Assembly (NCBI GenBank): GCA_024304985.1
Contig: JAMWZC010000001.1
Location: 682,001 to 746,000 of the forward strand
Origin: Paracoccaceae bacterium
Lineage (GTDB): Bacteria > Pseudomonadota > Alphaproteobacteria > Rhodobacterales > Rhodobacteraceae
DNA: 64,000 bases
Direction of reading: 5' to 3'
Made by a program: the position numbers and the translations under genes. The notes under the pieces were generated by a model, which saw only the letters and a list, made by a program, of their open reading frames with translations, had not been told where the DNA came from and made no database searches. This document shows, one piece after another, positions 1 through 8,475 of the stretch; the first letter of the stretch is position 1; the number at the start of each line of letters is the position of its first letter.

Positions 1-21
1 GGGCTGTCGACCATGACGGGA

Positions 22-591
22 TCACTTGCCCATCTTGGACAGTTTCGTCTGCAAGTCCTGCAACTGGCGCTTGATCTCGTCCAGCCCGGCCTCGTCATCC
101 TTGTCGGTATCCGCCTCGCGCGCAGGGCCGGACGATCCCACGGGCCATCCGCTTTTCAGACCGCCGGTCATCGCCTTCAGGAACGCCTCCTGCTGGGCCT
201 GCATCGCCTCGAATCCGGGCAGCTTGGCCATGGGCGTGACCCGGGCCATATTTTCCATCATCTTGGACTGGCTGTCGCGCAGCATGTCAAAGGACATGGC
301 CAGGAATTGCGGCACAACCGACCCGGCCTGCGTGGTATAGCTGCGCACCAGATCGGTCAGCACATTCACCGGCAGCATCGTCTCGCCCCGACTTTCATGT
401 TCGGCGATGATCTGCAGCAGATATTGCCGCGTCAGGTCGTCGCCGGATTTCAGATCGACGATCTGCACCTCGCGACCCTCGCGGATGAAACCGGCGATAT
501 CCTCAAGCGTGACGTAATCGCTGGTTTCGGTATTGTACAAACGGCGACTGGCATAACGCTTGATCAGAAGCGGTTTCTTGTCTTCGGCCAC
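22..591 (-). CDS. phaR: PHB synthesis repressor PhaR
   Basis: This 189-residue protein has the PhaR layout. The N-terminal PHB/PHA-accumulation regulator DNA-binding domain occupies about residues 5-65 and includes KRYASRRLYNTETSDYVTLEDI-type sequence. An alpha-helical middle follows, and the tail after about residue 150 is charged and coiled-coil-like. PhaR is known to bind both DNA and PHB granules, and to release phaP when PHB is present. I chose the GTG at 591 because an AAGGGGAGGG ribosome site lies just upstream and the conserved domain begins directly after it; the ATG 75 bases further upstream would add an unconserved leader. A 17-bp dyad at 609-625 abuts the ribosome site and suggests autoregulation. 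Family assignment is firm; operator binding is inferred. Confidence 0.93.
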   Translation of the reverse strand: MAEDKKPLLIKRYASRRLYNTETSDYVTLEDIAGFIREGREVQIVDLKSGDDLTRQYLLQIIAEHESRGETMLPVNVLTDLVRSYTTQAGSVVPQFLAMSFDMLRDSQSKMMENMARVTPMAKLPGFEAMQAQQEAFLKAMTGGLKSGWPVGSSGPAREADTDKDDEAGLDEIKRQLQDLQTKLSKMGK

Positions 592-608
592 GGGCGACCC
601 TCCCCTTG

Positions 609-625
609 ATGCAGCACTGCAGCAT
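609..625. promoter_or_regulatory. Candidate PhaR operator at phaR
   Basis: The sequence is ATGCAGC-ACT-GCAGCAT, an imperfect dyad around a 3-base spacer. It lies immediately upstream of the phaR ribosome site. The same pattern recurs at 1245-1261, 1274-1290 and 3128-3144. PhaR of Paracoccus denitrificans is known (from memory) to bind TGC-rich CTGC-N3-GCAG-type sites, which matches. Confidence 0.65.
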
Positions 626-644
626 AGCTTAGGCCCATGCAGAA

Positions 645-677
645 CAAAAAGAAAGGGCGGGCACAATGGCCCGCCCT
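645..677 (-). terminator. Rho-independent terminator after phaP
   Basis: A perfect 9-bp stem (AGGGCGGGC at 654-662, GCCCGCCCT at 669-677) encloses a 6-base loop. Read leftward it is followed by a T-rich tract (TTTCTTTTTG). It lies between phaP and phaR, so phaP and phaR are probably separate transcripts. Confidence 0.8.
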
Positions 678-738
678 CGCGTGTCGCATCCCAGGGAGGA
701 GGAGAAGGATGCGTCAGTGCGTTCGTTACCGTCCGCGA

Positions 739-1182
739 TTACTTCGCAGCGGCTTTTTTCGCCACGGTGGTCGCGTCCTTGGCGGCTTTCTGCACAGCGG
801 CAGAAGCTTCCTCGGTCATGTCCTTGCCGGCAGCCATCAGCAGTTCGACGGTGTCCATCTGCATTTTCTTGGCGACTTCGGCGAAAGCGGCCATGTACTC
901 GGCCGATGCTTCTGCCTGAGCCGATGCGAAATCGGTCATGGCTTTGGCGTAATCGGCAGGCTCTGCCTTCACTTTGGTCATTTCGGCCAGCTTGGACAGC
1001 GTGTCCTTGGTCCATTTGGTCGAGATCTCGGTCGATTTCTCGGCCGCGGTCAGGGCCAGACCCGACAGTTTCTCGTTCAGGGTCGCCTGAGTCTTGAAGG
1101 CGTCTTCCATCGACTTGGTGTCAACGGGGAATGCGCCCATCATGTCTTTCATCATGGCGGTGAAATCTTGCGTCTTGGCCAT
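739..1182 (-). CDS. phaP: Phasin (PHB granule coat protein)
   Basis: This 147-residue protein is Ala/Lys/Glu-rich, almost entirely helical in composition, and lacks membrane segments or a signal peptide. It fits the phasin family (Phasin_2 type), whose members coat PHB granules and control their size. The C-terminus ends in a KKAAAK-like tail common in phasins. The ATG at 1182 has an AAAAGGAT ribosome site 9 bases upstream. The position between phaC and phaR, plus two PhaR-type dyads in its promoter (1245-1290), supports the role. Phasins diverge strongly in sequence, so the call rests on composition and context as well as similarity. Confidence 0.9.
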   Translation of the reverse strand: MAKTQDFTAMMKDMMGAFPVDTKSMEDAFKTQATLNEKLSGLALTAAEKSTEISTKWTKDTLSKLAEMTKVKAEPADYAKAMTDFASAQAEASAEYMAAFAEVAKKMQMDTVELLMAAGKDMTEEASAAVQKAAKDATTVAKKAAAK

Positions 1183-1244
1183 TGTCTTGATCCTTTTCGT
1201 GCTTTCCGGGCCCACCCCGGTGTTTGAAGCTGCACCCAATATGC

Positions 1245-1261
1245 ATGCTGCAACGCGGCAT
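1245..1261. promoter_or_regulatory. Candidate PhaR operator 1 of phaP
   Basis: ATGCTGC-AAC-GCGGCAT is a 7-bp inverted repeat with one mismatch and a 3-base spacer, beginning 63 bases upstream of the phaP start codon. Its centre is 29 bp from the second dyad. Confidence 0.65.
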
Positions 1262-1273
1262 TTCAAGGATTTT

Positions 1274-1290
1274 ATGCCGCATCGCAGCAT
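1274..1290. promoter_or_regulatory. Candidate PhaR operator 2 of phaP
   Basis: ATGCCGC-ATC-GCAGCAT matches the same pattern as the other dyads. Two sites close together make phaP the most heavily marked promoter of the locus. This agrees with phasin genes being the principal PhaR target in other bacteria. Confidence 0.65.
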
Positions 1291-1312
1291 AATTTCTTTT
1301 ATGTCTTGTGAA

Positions 1313-3106
1313 TCAGTCCCTTGCAGGCGGAAGCACATATGTTCCGGGTGCCGGACACAGCGGTGGATGGGTAGAATCACCCGGTTCCCTAGCGTCAACC
1401 GTCTTGCCCGACCGCTTGGCCAGCCACTTGCCCCAGCGCGGCCACCAGCTGCCCTCGTGGAAGTCAGCCTTGCCCTTCCAGTCGTCGGCGGGCAGGCTCA
1501 TGTCCTCGTTGGTGTAATGGCCGTATTTCTTCTTGGTGGGCGGGTTGATGATCCCCGCGATATGGCCCGACTGCGACAGGATGAAGGTGCGGTCATTCGA
1601 CCCCATGCCCTGCGCGCCGCGATAGCTGTCCTTCCAGGCCGCGATGTGATCGGTCTCGCAGGCGATCAGACAGACGGGCAGATCCACCTCGGACAGTTGC
1701 AACCGCGTGCCCAGCAAGTCGATCCCCTCTCCGGCGAAACGGTTCTGCTGGCAGAGCCAGCGCAGATACTCCACCACCATGCGCGCGGGCAGGTTCGTGC
1801 CGTCGCCGTTCCAATACAGCAGATCAAAGGCGGGCGGTGCCTCACCCAGCATATAGCTTTTGATGGCAGGCCCATAAATCAGGTCGTTCGACCGCAGGAA
1901 CGAGAACGTCCGCGCCATGATGAAGGACCGCAACACGCCATTCTCGGCCACCTCGGCCTCGATCCCGTCGATGAAATCATCCTGAAGGAAGGGCGTGAAT
2001 TCGCCCTGTTCGGAAAAATCCGTCAGCGCCGTGAAGAAGGTCGCCGATTTGATCGAATTGTCGCCGCGCTGTTTCAGCAGCGCCAGCACCATCGACAGCG
2101 TCGTGCCCGCGATGCAATAGCCCACGGCGTTGACCTGCTTTTGCCCGGTGATCGCCTTCACCTCGCGGATCGCGGTCAGGTAACCGTCGTTGATGTAATC
2201 ATCCAGCCCCACGTCACGGTAGGTTTCATCCGGGTTCACCCAAGACACGACGAACAGGGTAAAGCCCTGATCGGTGATCCATTTGATCAGGCTGTTCTCG
2301 GGCTTCAGATCCATGATGTAGTATTTGTTGATCCAGGGCGGAAAGATGATCAGCGGGATCGCATGAACCGTGTCGGTTGTTGGCGCGAACTGGATCAGCT
2401 CCATCATCCGGTTGCGGTAAACGACCTGCCCCGGCGTGGTGGCGATATTCTCGCCCAGACGGAAAGCGCTGTCATCGGCCAGCCGCACGAGCATCTCGCC
2501 CTGATTGGCCTCGATATCGGCGACCAGATTCTCCAGCCCCTTGACCAGCGACTCACCCTCGGTGGCGACGGCGCGTTCCAGCGCGTCTGGATTGGTGGTG
2601 AGGAAATTCGTGGGTGCCATCATGTCGACGATCTGGCGCGCGAAATATTCCAGACGCTTCTTTTCCTTGGGCGTCATGTCGTCGATCTCGGCCACGGCCT
2701 TCTCGATGGCCTGCGCGTTGATCATGTATTGCTGCTTGATGAAGTTGAAATAGGGATGCGTCTTCCACATCGGGTTGGCAAAGCGCCGGTCATCGGGCGT
2801 GTGATCCTCGGGCGCCTGCAACTTGCCGCTGGCAAGGGCTTGCTGCGCCTCAAGGAAATGTTTGACCGCGCTGCCCCAATATTCGACCTGAGTCTCGAAC
2901 AGATGCGCCGGGTTCTGCATCATCCGGGTCCAGTAGGTGCCCGCAGCCTTGGCGAACATCTCCTGATCCGGTGCGTTCAAGGTGGGATTCGCCGCCTTGC
3001 GGTGTGACAATGCAGAGACAAGTCGCTGGGACAATTCCTCGACTTTGGCCAGATTGGCGTTCAGACGCTCTAAATTTTCGCCCTGACCAGCCTCTTCAGT
3101 TGTCAT
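1313..3106 (-). CDS. phaC: Class I poly(3-hydroxybutyrate) synthase
   Basis: PhaC polymerises (R)-3-hydroxyacyl-CoA into PHB on the granule surface. The 597-residue length is typical of class I enzymes. The lipase-like box GYCIAG holds the nucleophile Cys331. The catalytic Asp lies in CETDHIAAW and the catalytic His in SGHIAGIINPP, in the expected order near the C-terminus. The start is the ATG at 3106, with GGGGAA about 10 bases upstream; a TTG two codons earlier was not preferred. The gene is divergent from the depolymerase gene, and one PhaR-type dyad (3128-3144) sits between them, so both could respond to the same regulator. Confidence 0.97.
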   Translation of the reverse strand: MTTEEAGQGENLERLNANLAKVEELSQRLVSALSHRKAANPTLNAPDQEMFAKAAGTYWTRMMQNPAHLFETQVEYWGSAVKHFLEAQQALASGKLQAPEDHTPDDRRFANPMWKTHPYFNFIKQQYMINAQAIEKAVAEIDDMTPKEKKRLEYFARQIVDMMAPTNFLTTNPDALERAVATEGESLVKGLENLVADIEANQGEMLVRLADDSAFRLGENIATTPGQVVYRNRMMELIQFAPTTDTVHAIPLIIFPPWINKYYIMDLKPENSLIKWITDQGFTLFVVSWVNPDETYRDVGLDDYINDGYLTAIREVKAITGQKQVNAVGYCIAGTTLSMVLALLKQRGDNSIKSATFFTALTDFSEQGEFTPFLQDDFIDGIEAEVAENGVLRSFIMARTFSFLRSNDLIYGPAIKSYMLGEAPPAFDLLYWNGDGTNLPARMVVEYLRWLCQQNRFAGEGIDLLGTRLQLSEVDLPVCLIACETDHIAAWKDSYRGAQGMGSNDRTFILSQSGHIAGIINPPTKKKYGHYTNEDMSLPADDWKGKADFHEGSWWPRWGKWLAKRSGKTVDAREPGDSTHPPLCPAPGTYVLPPARD

Positions 3107-3127
3107 ATTCAAAAATTCCCCGTATTC

Positions 3128-3144
3128 TTGCTGCTACGCAGCAT
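3128..3144. promoter_or_regulatory. Candidate PhaR operator between phaC and phaZ
   Basis: TTGCTGC-TAC-GCAGCAT contains the perfect inverted repeat TGCTGC/GCAGCA. It lies 22 bases upstream of phaC and 72 bases upstream of phaZ, so a single site could act on both divergent promoters. Confidence 0.65.
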
Positions 3145-3215
3145 TGTTGCCGTCCTGTCGGGGAGGCCAGCGGCATGATGACCACCCCTGCGTATGGTAT
3201 ACCGAGGAGACGCCG

Positions 3216-4496
3216 ATGCGTTACATGGCCGCTTACGACCTTATGGAAACGATGCGTAATACGAACCAATGGCTGGGTGCCTCCGCCCTGTCACTGGCAT
3301 CCTATCCGGTTTTCAGCATGGTGCCAAACCCTGCTTTGCAATGGATGGCCGCCTGGGGCGAAGTGACCGAGCGCAGCTTCAAGCGCATGGTCGCGAAACC
3401 GGACTGGGGCATCCGCACCTTTACCGGCGCCGATGGCAAGGACCATCTGGTCCATATCGACACCGTCGTGGACAAACCCTTCGGCAACCTTGTCCATTTC
3501 CGCGTCGCCGGACGCGAGCCCAGCCACCGCAAGGTGCTTCTGGTCGCGCCGATGTCGGGCCATTACGCCACCCTGCTGCGCTCGACCGTGAAAAGCCTGC
3601 TTGTCGATTGCGAGGTCTATATCACCGACTGGCACAATGCCCGCGACATCCCCGTCAGCGCCGGCAAGTTCGATGTCGAGGATTACACCCTCTATCTGGT
3701 GGATTTCATGCGCCACATGGGACCGGACACTCATGTGATCGCCGTCTGTCAGCCCGCGCCGCTGGCGCTGGCCGCCACCGCCTATCTGGCCGAGGAGGAC
3801 CCCTCCGCCCAGCCGCGCAGCCTGACGCTGATCGGCGGACCGATCGACCCGGACGCCACCCCCACCGACGTGACCGATTTCGGCGCGCGGGTGACCATGG
3901 GCCAGTTGGAGCAGTCGATGATCCAGCGCGTCGGGTTCAAATACCCCGGCGTGGGGCGCATGGTCTATCCGGGCCTGTTGCAGCTGTCCTCCTTCATCTC
4001 GATGAACGGCGACCGCCATGCCAAGGCCTTCATGGATCAGATCGCCCGCACCGCCCGCGGCGAGGCGTCGGATCATGACGCCCATAACCGTTTCTATGAC
4101 GAATATCTGGCTGTCATGGACATGACCGCCGAATTCTACCTGTCCACGGTCGAGCGGATCTTCAAGAACCGCGAGATCGCCAAGAACGCATTCACCGTGA
4201 ATGGCCGCCATGTCGATATCGGCAAGATCACCGATGTCGCCGTCAAGACGGTGGAAGGCGCCAAGGACGATATCTCGGCCCCTGGTCAGTGCATCGCCGC
4301 GCTCGCCCTGTGCACCGGCCTGCCGGACAGCAAGAAGGCCAGCCATGTCGAACCCGATGCCGGTCACTATGGCATCTTCGCGGGCAAAAGCTGGCGCAAC
4401 AACATCCGCCCGCTGGTGCTGAACTTCATCGACGCCAACAGCGGCCCGGCCAAGCCCAAGATCAAGGCCGCAAACAAGAACGCCGCCGCGAAGTAA
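3216..4496 (+). CDS. phaZ: Intracellular PHB depolymerase
   Basis: This 426-residue protein matches the intracellular PHB depolymerases of the PhaZa1 type, which mobilise amorphous PHB inside the cell. It has no signal peptide. The nucleophile motif is VCQPAP with Cys178, so it uses a cysteine in place of the usual lipase serine, as PhaZa1 does. A C-terminal DAGHYGIF motif supplies the likely catalytic His. The ATG at 3216 is preceded by GAGGAGA with a 5-base gap; the upstream in-frame ATG at 3144 lies inside the dyad and was rejected. Divergent pairing with phaC gives a synthesis/degradation couple. Confidence 0.94.
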   Translation: MRYMAAYDLMETMRNTNQWLGASALSLASYPVFSMVPNPALQWMAAWGEVTERSFKRMVAKPDWGIRTFTGADGKDHLVHIDTVVDKPFGNLVHFRVAGREPSHRKVLLVAPMSGHYATLLRSTVKSLLVDCEVYITDWHNARDIPVSAGKFDVEDYTLYLVDFMRHMGPDTHVIAVCQPAPLALAATAYLAEEDPSAQPRSLTLIGGPIDPDATPTDVTDFGARVTMGQLEQSMIQRVGFKYPGVGRMVYPGLLQLSSFISMNGDRHAKAFMDQIARTARGEASDHDAHNRFYDEYLAVMDMTAEFYLSTVERIFKNREIAKNAFTVNGRHVDIGKITDVAVKTVEGAKDDISAPGQCIAALALCTGLPDSKKASHVEPDAGHYGIFAGKSWRNNIRPLVLNFIDANSGPAKPKIKAANKNAAAK

Positions 4497-4518
4497 GATT
4501 TTGCGATAGAGACAAAAG

Positions 4519-4545
4519 AAGGCCGGGCCCAGCGCCCGGCCTTTT
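4519..4545. terminator. Bidirectional terminator between phaZ and the 4560 gene
   Basis: A perfect 10-bp stem (AAGGCCGGGC at 4519-4528, GCCCGGCCTT at 4534-4543) has a 5-base loop. It is flanked by TTTT on the right and AAAAG on the left, so it can stop transcription from both converging genes. Confidence 0.85.
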
Positions 4546-4559
4546 GCGTCTCGCTGCCC

Positions 4560-4811
4560 CTACTTCCAGCGCCCGTCCTTGCGCCCGCGCACCCACGCGA
4601 TCAGCGGCTTCACATCCAACGCCGCGACACCCAGTCCCAGCGGGATCATCCAGAAGCCCAGCACCGGCAGAAAGCCCAGCACACCGCCCAGAATCAGCAA
4701 CAGCCCGGCCACTAGCCGCAATCCCGGCGGCACCTTGCGCCGGACCCGCACCAGAAACCTCTGGTTCATCCGCCTGATCTTCTCGGTCGTGGTGGGTTTG
4801 CGCGGTGCCAT
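4560..4811 (-). CDS. Small two-helix membrane protein
   Basis: This 83-residue protein has a basic N-terminus (residues 1-30, rich in Arg/Lys), then two hydrophobic segments at about 31-45 and 50-65 separated by a Gly/Pro turn (LGFLPVLGFW), and a basic tail. It resembles the small PGPGW-type putative transmembrane proteins, but the match is by general pattern only. It begins 3 bases after the citF stop codon, so it is probably the last gene of that operon. Function unknown. Confidence 0.7.
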   Translation of the reverse strand: MAPRKPTTTEKIRRMNQRFLVRVRRKVPPGLRLVAGLLLILGGVLGFLPVLGFWMIPLGLGVAALDVKPLIAWVRGRKDGRWK

Positions 4812-4814
4812 GAC

Positions 4815-6329
4815 CTAGACCGGCTGCCGCCGGACCAGATCGATCACCCGCCCGTCACGATATTCACAGACCGCAACCACGGGCGCATCCGGCACGGGCC
4901 GCAGCACCGCGCGCGGCGGCGGGCACATGGCGCGCATCTCGGCCAGCGTCATCACGGGCAGACCCGCATGACGCGCCCGCTCCAGCAAATCGGGACGGCG
5001 CGGGTTGATCGCAATCCCCGCCTCGGTCACCACCGCGTCGATATGCGCGCCGGGGGTGGTGCGGCAGGTCACACGCTCGACCAGACGCGGCCAGCCGCTT
5101 GTCGCCAGCGGGGTCACCACAATCGCCAGCTTGGCCCCCGCCGCCGCATCCGCATGACCGCCCGAGCCGCCCATGATCGTGCCATCGCTGCCCGTGGTCA
5201 CGTTCACGTCGAAATCCGCCCCGACCTCGGTCGCGCCAAGGATCATCACATCCAGCGCATTGACGATACTGTCCGCGCGGGCCGGGTTGGCATAGCGGCT
5301 GGCGCTCATTCCCTTGTGCAGCGGATCATCGGCATAACTTGCCACCGCATCCAGATCGAAGCTCTGGACATTCCACAGCCGCCGCACCAGTCCCGCACGG
5401 TGCAGCGCCACGATGGGCGCGGTGATGCCGCCGCTGGCAAAGCCCGCGATGACGCCTGCCTGCGTCATCAACTGCCCCAACCGCGCGGCCACCGCCAGCG
5501 ACGTGCCCCCCGCCCCGGTCTGGAAACTCATCCCGTCGCGCATCAGGCCAGAGGCCGCGATCAGATCCGCCGCCATCGCCGCAATATGCAGCCCCTTGGG
5601 ATCGGTCGTGATCCGCGTCGTCCCCGACACGATCCGCGCCGCATCCCCGATACGGTCCAGAACGACCAGATGATCCACCTGCGCCGCCGGGATATCCGCA
5701 GCGCAGGGCAACTCCTCGACCAGACAATCGGTCACCGCCACGGTCACACGCGCCCGCGCCGCATCCACCTGCCCATAGCCCAAGGGCCCAAAGGCCGAGG
5801 GCCCCTGCGCCCCGGTCAGGTTCCCCGCCCGGTCCGCCATGGCCGCCGCGATGAAGGCGACGTCGATGGTCAACCGCCCCGTCTCGATATCCCGCGCCCG
5901 CCCGCCATGGGTATGCAGCACCACAGGCCGCGCCAGCGCCCCGCGGCTGATCGCCTGCGCCACCGGCCCGGCCATATAGGCGGTGCGCAGCCCGGTCACG
6001 GTGCCGCGCGCCATGTGATCCACCAGCGGCGCATGGGTAGCAAAGATCGAACTGGGGGCCAGCGTCAGCCCCCCGATCCCGGCGGCAGCCACGGCATCCA
6101 GCACCGCGTTCAGCACCCCGTCGCCATTGCGCAGGTGGTGATGAAAGGACACCGTCATCCCGTCGCGCAGCCCCACCGCCGCAAGCGCTGCGGCCAGATC
6201 GGGCAACCGCTTCTCCGCCGTCCCGGCCACGCCGCGTTCGGGGATCACCGGCAGATCGGGACAGGCGGCTTCTTCGGCAAAGGCCGTGACCGCGCCATAG
6301 CCCGCCACATGCTCCGGCAAACCGCTCAT
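4815..6329 (-). CDS. citF: Citrate lyase alpha-subunit homologue (CitF), orphan
   Basis: This 504-residue protein aligns along its length with citrate lyase alpha subunits (citrate:acetyl-ACP transferase, a CoA-transferase fold). Recognisable blocks are FHHHLRNGDGVLNAV near residue 62, APSSIFATHAPL near 91, HGGRARDIETG, VSGTTRITTDP, FQTGAGGTSLAV, NVTTGSDGTIMGGSGGH and INPRRPDLLERA. Citrate lyase normally needs CitD (acyl carrier), CitE (lyase) and the CitC/G/X maturation genes. None lies in this neighbourhood, so its acyl-transferase partner is unknown. The start overlaps the upstream hydrolase stop codon by ATGA, indicating co-transcription and coupled translation. The family call is strong; the reaction in this organism is open. 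Confidence 0.85.
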   Translation of the reverse strand: MSGLPEHVAGYGAVTAFAEEAACPDLPVIPERGVAGTAEKRLPDLAAALAAVGLRDGMTVSFHHHLRNGDGVLNAVLDAVAAAGIGGLTLAPSSIFATHAPLVDHMARGTVTGLRTAYMAGPVAQAISRGALARPVVLHTHGGRARDIETGRLTIDVAFIAAAMADRAGNLTGAQGPSAFGPLGYGQVDAARARVTVAVTDCLVEELPCAADIPAAQVDHLVVLDRIGDAARIVSGTTRITTDPKGLHIAAMAADLIAASGLMRDGMSFQTGAGGTSLAVAARLGQLMTQAGVIAGFASGGITAPIVALHRAGLVRRLWNVQSFDLDAVASYADDPLHKGMSASRYANPARADSIVNALDVMILGATEVGADFDVNVTTGSDGTIMGGSGGHADAAAGAKLAIVVTPLATSGWPRLVERVTCRTTPGAHIDAVVTEAGIAINPRRPDLLERARHAGLPVMTLAEMRAMCPPPRAVLRPVPDAPVVAVCEYRDGRVIDLVRRQPV

Positions 6330-7036
6330 TGCAGCACGAAAGGCTGTTTCAGCCAGACCCGCAGCGCGGCGGACGTGGCCTCGGGGGCCTCCAGCGTCGG
6401 CAGGTGGCCCGCCTCTTCGATCACTTCCAGCCGGGCATAGGGGATCAGGTCCGCCATGAAGGCATGCCGCTTCAGCGGGGTCAGCGTGTCATGTGCCCCG
6501 CAGAGGATCAGCGTCGGCACCTTGCAGCGCCTGAGCGTGGGCTGCTGATCCCGGCGCCGTTGCAGCGCGCGCACCTGCCGCACCATGACCTCCGGCCCAA
6601 GATCACGCCCCATCTCGATCACCTGGTTCAACACCGCCAGACGCTGCGGCCCCGGCGCCAGATATTCGGGCTTCATGAAGCCGCGCAGCACCTCGTCCAG
6701 CCGCCCGGCCCGCGCCCCGATGATCAACGGCTCATAGGCGGCGGCGGTCTGGGGCGTCTCGGCCAGCGGATTCGTATCCATCAGGGCCAGCCGCGTGATC
6801 CGCTCTGGCGCGCGGCGCAAGAGTTCCATCGCCACGATCCCGCCCATCGACAGCCCGGCCAGCGCGAATTTCGCGGGCAGCACATCCAGCAGGCTTGATG
6901 CGATTTCCTCGATCCGCTCGCCCTGTGTGATCGGCGCGACCATCACCGCGTGATCGCGCGACAGGTCGATGATCTGGGGGGCGAACAGGCGGGCATCGCA
7001 CATCATGCCGGGCAACAGGACAAGAGGATCGGGCAT
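6326..7036 (-). CDS. Alpha/beta-fold hydrolase
   Basis: This 236-residue cytoplasmic alpha/beta hydrolase has an oxyanion region LLPGMMCDARLF at residues 6-17, a nucleophile elbow AGLSMGG near residue 60, an acid in CGAHDTLTP, and a His in EAGHLPTLE near the C-terminus. The triad is therefore complete. It is translationally coupled to the CitF homologue by a 4-base overlap, which suggests it acts on an ester or thioester in the same pathway, but no substrate can be deduced. Confidence 0.88.
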   Translation of the reverse strand: MPDPLVLLPGMMCDARLFAPQIIDLSRDHAVMVAPITQGERIEEIASSLLDVLPAKFALAGLSMGGIVAMELLRRAPERITRLALMDTNPLAETPQTAAAYEPLIIGARAGRLDEVLRGFMKPEYLAPGPQRLAVLNQVIEMGRDLGPEVMVRQVRALQRRRDQQPTLRRCKVPTLILCGAHDTLTPLKRHAFMADLIPYARLEVIEEAGHLPTLEAPEATSAALRVWLKQPFVLQ

Positions 7037-7088
7037 CAGGGGTCACAGCCTTGCAATCGGGACGGACATCGCCGCCAAGGTGGACAGA

Positions 7089-7550
7089 TCAGGCCCCATC
7101 GTCAACCGGATTGGCGGGCGTGTCGCCAAAGCCCGCCCAGCGGAACGCCCCCGCCGCCGACAAAGGCGAGAACGGGTTGAACGCCACCTCCCAGACATGC
7201 CCGTCCGGGTCCGCGAAATAGCCGATATGCCCGCCCCAGAACACGTCATGCGCAGGCCGCAGGATGCGCGCCCCCGCCGCCTCGGCCTCGGCCATGACCT
7301 GCGCAACCTCCGCGCGGGTGCGGGTATTGCAGGCCAGCGTCATGGCCCCGGTGCCCAGTTCCGTCTCGGATATACCCATGTCGCGGGCAAGATCGGCGCG
7401 CGGATACAGCGCCAGCGATTGCCCCAGCAGATCAAAGACCCGGATGCCCGGCTCGCTGTCCACACGGGTCCAGCCCAGCGCCTCATAGAACCGCGCCGCG
7501 CGGTCGGGGTCTGCCACGGCCAATGTCACAAGGCTGATGCGCTGCTCCAT
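7089..7550 (-). CDS. VOC (glyoxalase/bleomycin-resistance) family protein
   Basis: This 153-residue protein has one vicinal-oxygen-chelate domain. The beta-alpha-beta modules begin with ISLVTLAVADPDRAARFYEALGW and end with the typical YFADPDGHVWEVAFNPF signature, which carries the final metal-ligand Glu. It lies 1 base downstream of the next hydrolase gene (7552-8298) and is probably co-transcribed with it. The family includes lyases, dioxygenases and antibiotic-binding proteins, so the substrate is unknown. It is distinct from the gloA gene at 18879. Confidence 0.88.
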   Translation of the reverse strand: MEQRISLVTLAVADPDRAARFYEALGWTRVDSEPGIRVFDLLGQSLALYPRADLARDMGISETELGTGAMTLACNTRTRAEVAQVMAEAEAAGARILRPAHDVFWGGHIGYFADPDGHVWEVAFNPFSPLSAAGAFRWAGFGDTPANPVDDGA

Positions 7551-7551
7551 C

Positions 7552-8298
7552 TCAGGCCACCGCCGCTGTCACATCGGCAATCGCCGCCGCGATCAGATCC
7601 AGACAGGCGGGCTCCGAAAACCGGTGATCCGCGCCCTTGACCAGCGTCAGCCGGATATCCGGCCCGGTCACATGGTCCAGCAGACGCAGCGCCACGGACA
7701 TGTCCACATCCGCATCCGCCGTGCCCTGCAACATTCTGACCGGGAACGGCAAATCCAACGGCGCGCGCAGCACCAGATGGTTGCGGCCATCCGCGATCAG
7801 CCGTTTGGTGATCACCAAAGGCTCGCCATATTCCGATGGCAGCGCGATCCGGCCCACCTCCTCCAGCACCGCGCGCTGATCGGTGTCGAACCCGGCCCAC
7901 ATGCTGTCCTCGGTGAAATCCGGTGCCGCCGCGATGGTCACCAGCCCCGCAACACGCTGCGCCATGTCCCGCGCCAGCAGCAGCGAAATCCAGCCGCCCA
8001 TCGACGATCCCACCAATATCTGCGGCCCCGCCGTCAGCCGCGCCACCGCCGCCATCGCATCCGCCGCCCAATCACCGATCGCCCCTTCCTCGAACGCGCC
8101 GGAGGATTGCCCATGCCCGGAATAGTCAAACCGCAGAAAGGCCCGCCCCTCAGCTCGCGCCCAGTCCTCAAGGAACTGCGCCTTGGTCCCCGTCATGTCC
8201 GAGCGGAAGCCGCCCAGAAACACCACGCCCGGCCCGCGCCCCTCCTGCCGCTGATAGGCGATGCGCCGCCCGGCTTCCGTCTCAAGATACTCCACCAT
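7552..8298 (-). CDS. Alpha/beta hydrolase, ABHD10-like
   Basis: This 248-residue hydrolase has the oxyanion motif FLGGFRSDMTGTKA, the block FLRFDYSGHGQSSG, a nucleophile elbow GSSMGGW near residue 98, an acid region in LQGTADADVD, and a His in KGADHRFSE. The combination of a GTKA element with RFDYSGHG resembles ABHD10-type thioesterases and acyl-glucuronidases. No signal peptide is present. It precedes the VOC gene with a 1-base gap. Precise substrate unknown. Confidence 0.88.
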   Translation of the reverse strand: MVEYLETEAGRRIAYQRQEGRGPGVVFLGGFRSDMTGTKAQFLEDWARAEGRAFLRFDYSGHGQSSGAFEEGAIGDWAADAMAAVARLTAGPQILVGSSMGGWISLLLARDMAQRVAGLVTIAAAPDFTEDSMWAGFDTDQRAVLEEVGRIALPSEYGEPLVITKRLIADGRNHLVLRAPLDLPFPVRMLQGTADADVDMSVALRLLDHVTGPDIRLTLVKGADHRFSEPACLDLIAAAIADVTAAVA

Positions 8299-8475
8299 CT
8301 GCCCTGCCCTTTGTCATTCGCGGCCTAGACCCCGATCTTGCCCCAGCCCGCGCGCGGGGAAAACCCCGCATCGCCCCCGCTTGACTTGGGACCATCCGCC
8401 CGTCACATAGGCACCGCACAATATATAACCCGCAACCGGGCGTTCCGTGGGCGCCAAACCGACGAGGAGGCCGAT

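Noticed and set aside
3107-3112. A TTG start for phaC two codons before the ATG
   Set aside because: The ATG at 3106 has adequate spacing from GGGGAA, and TTG starts are rarer.
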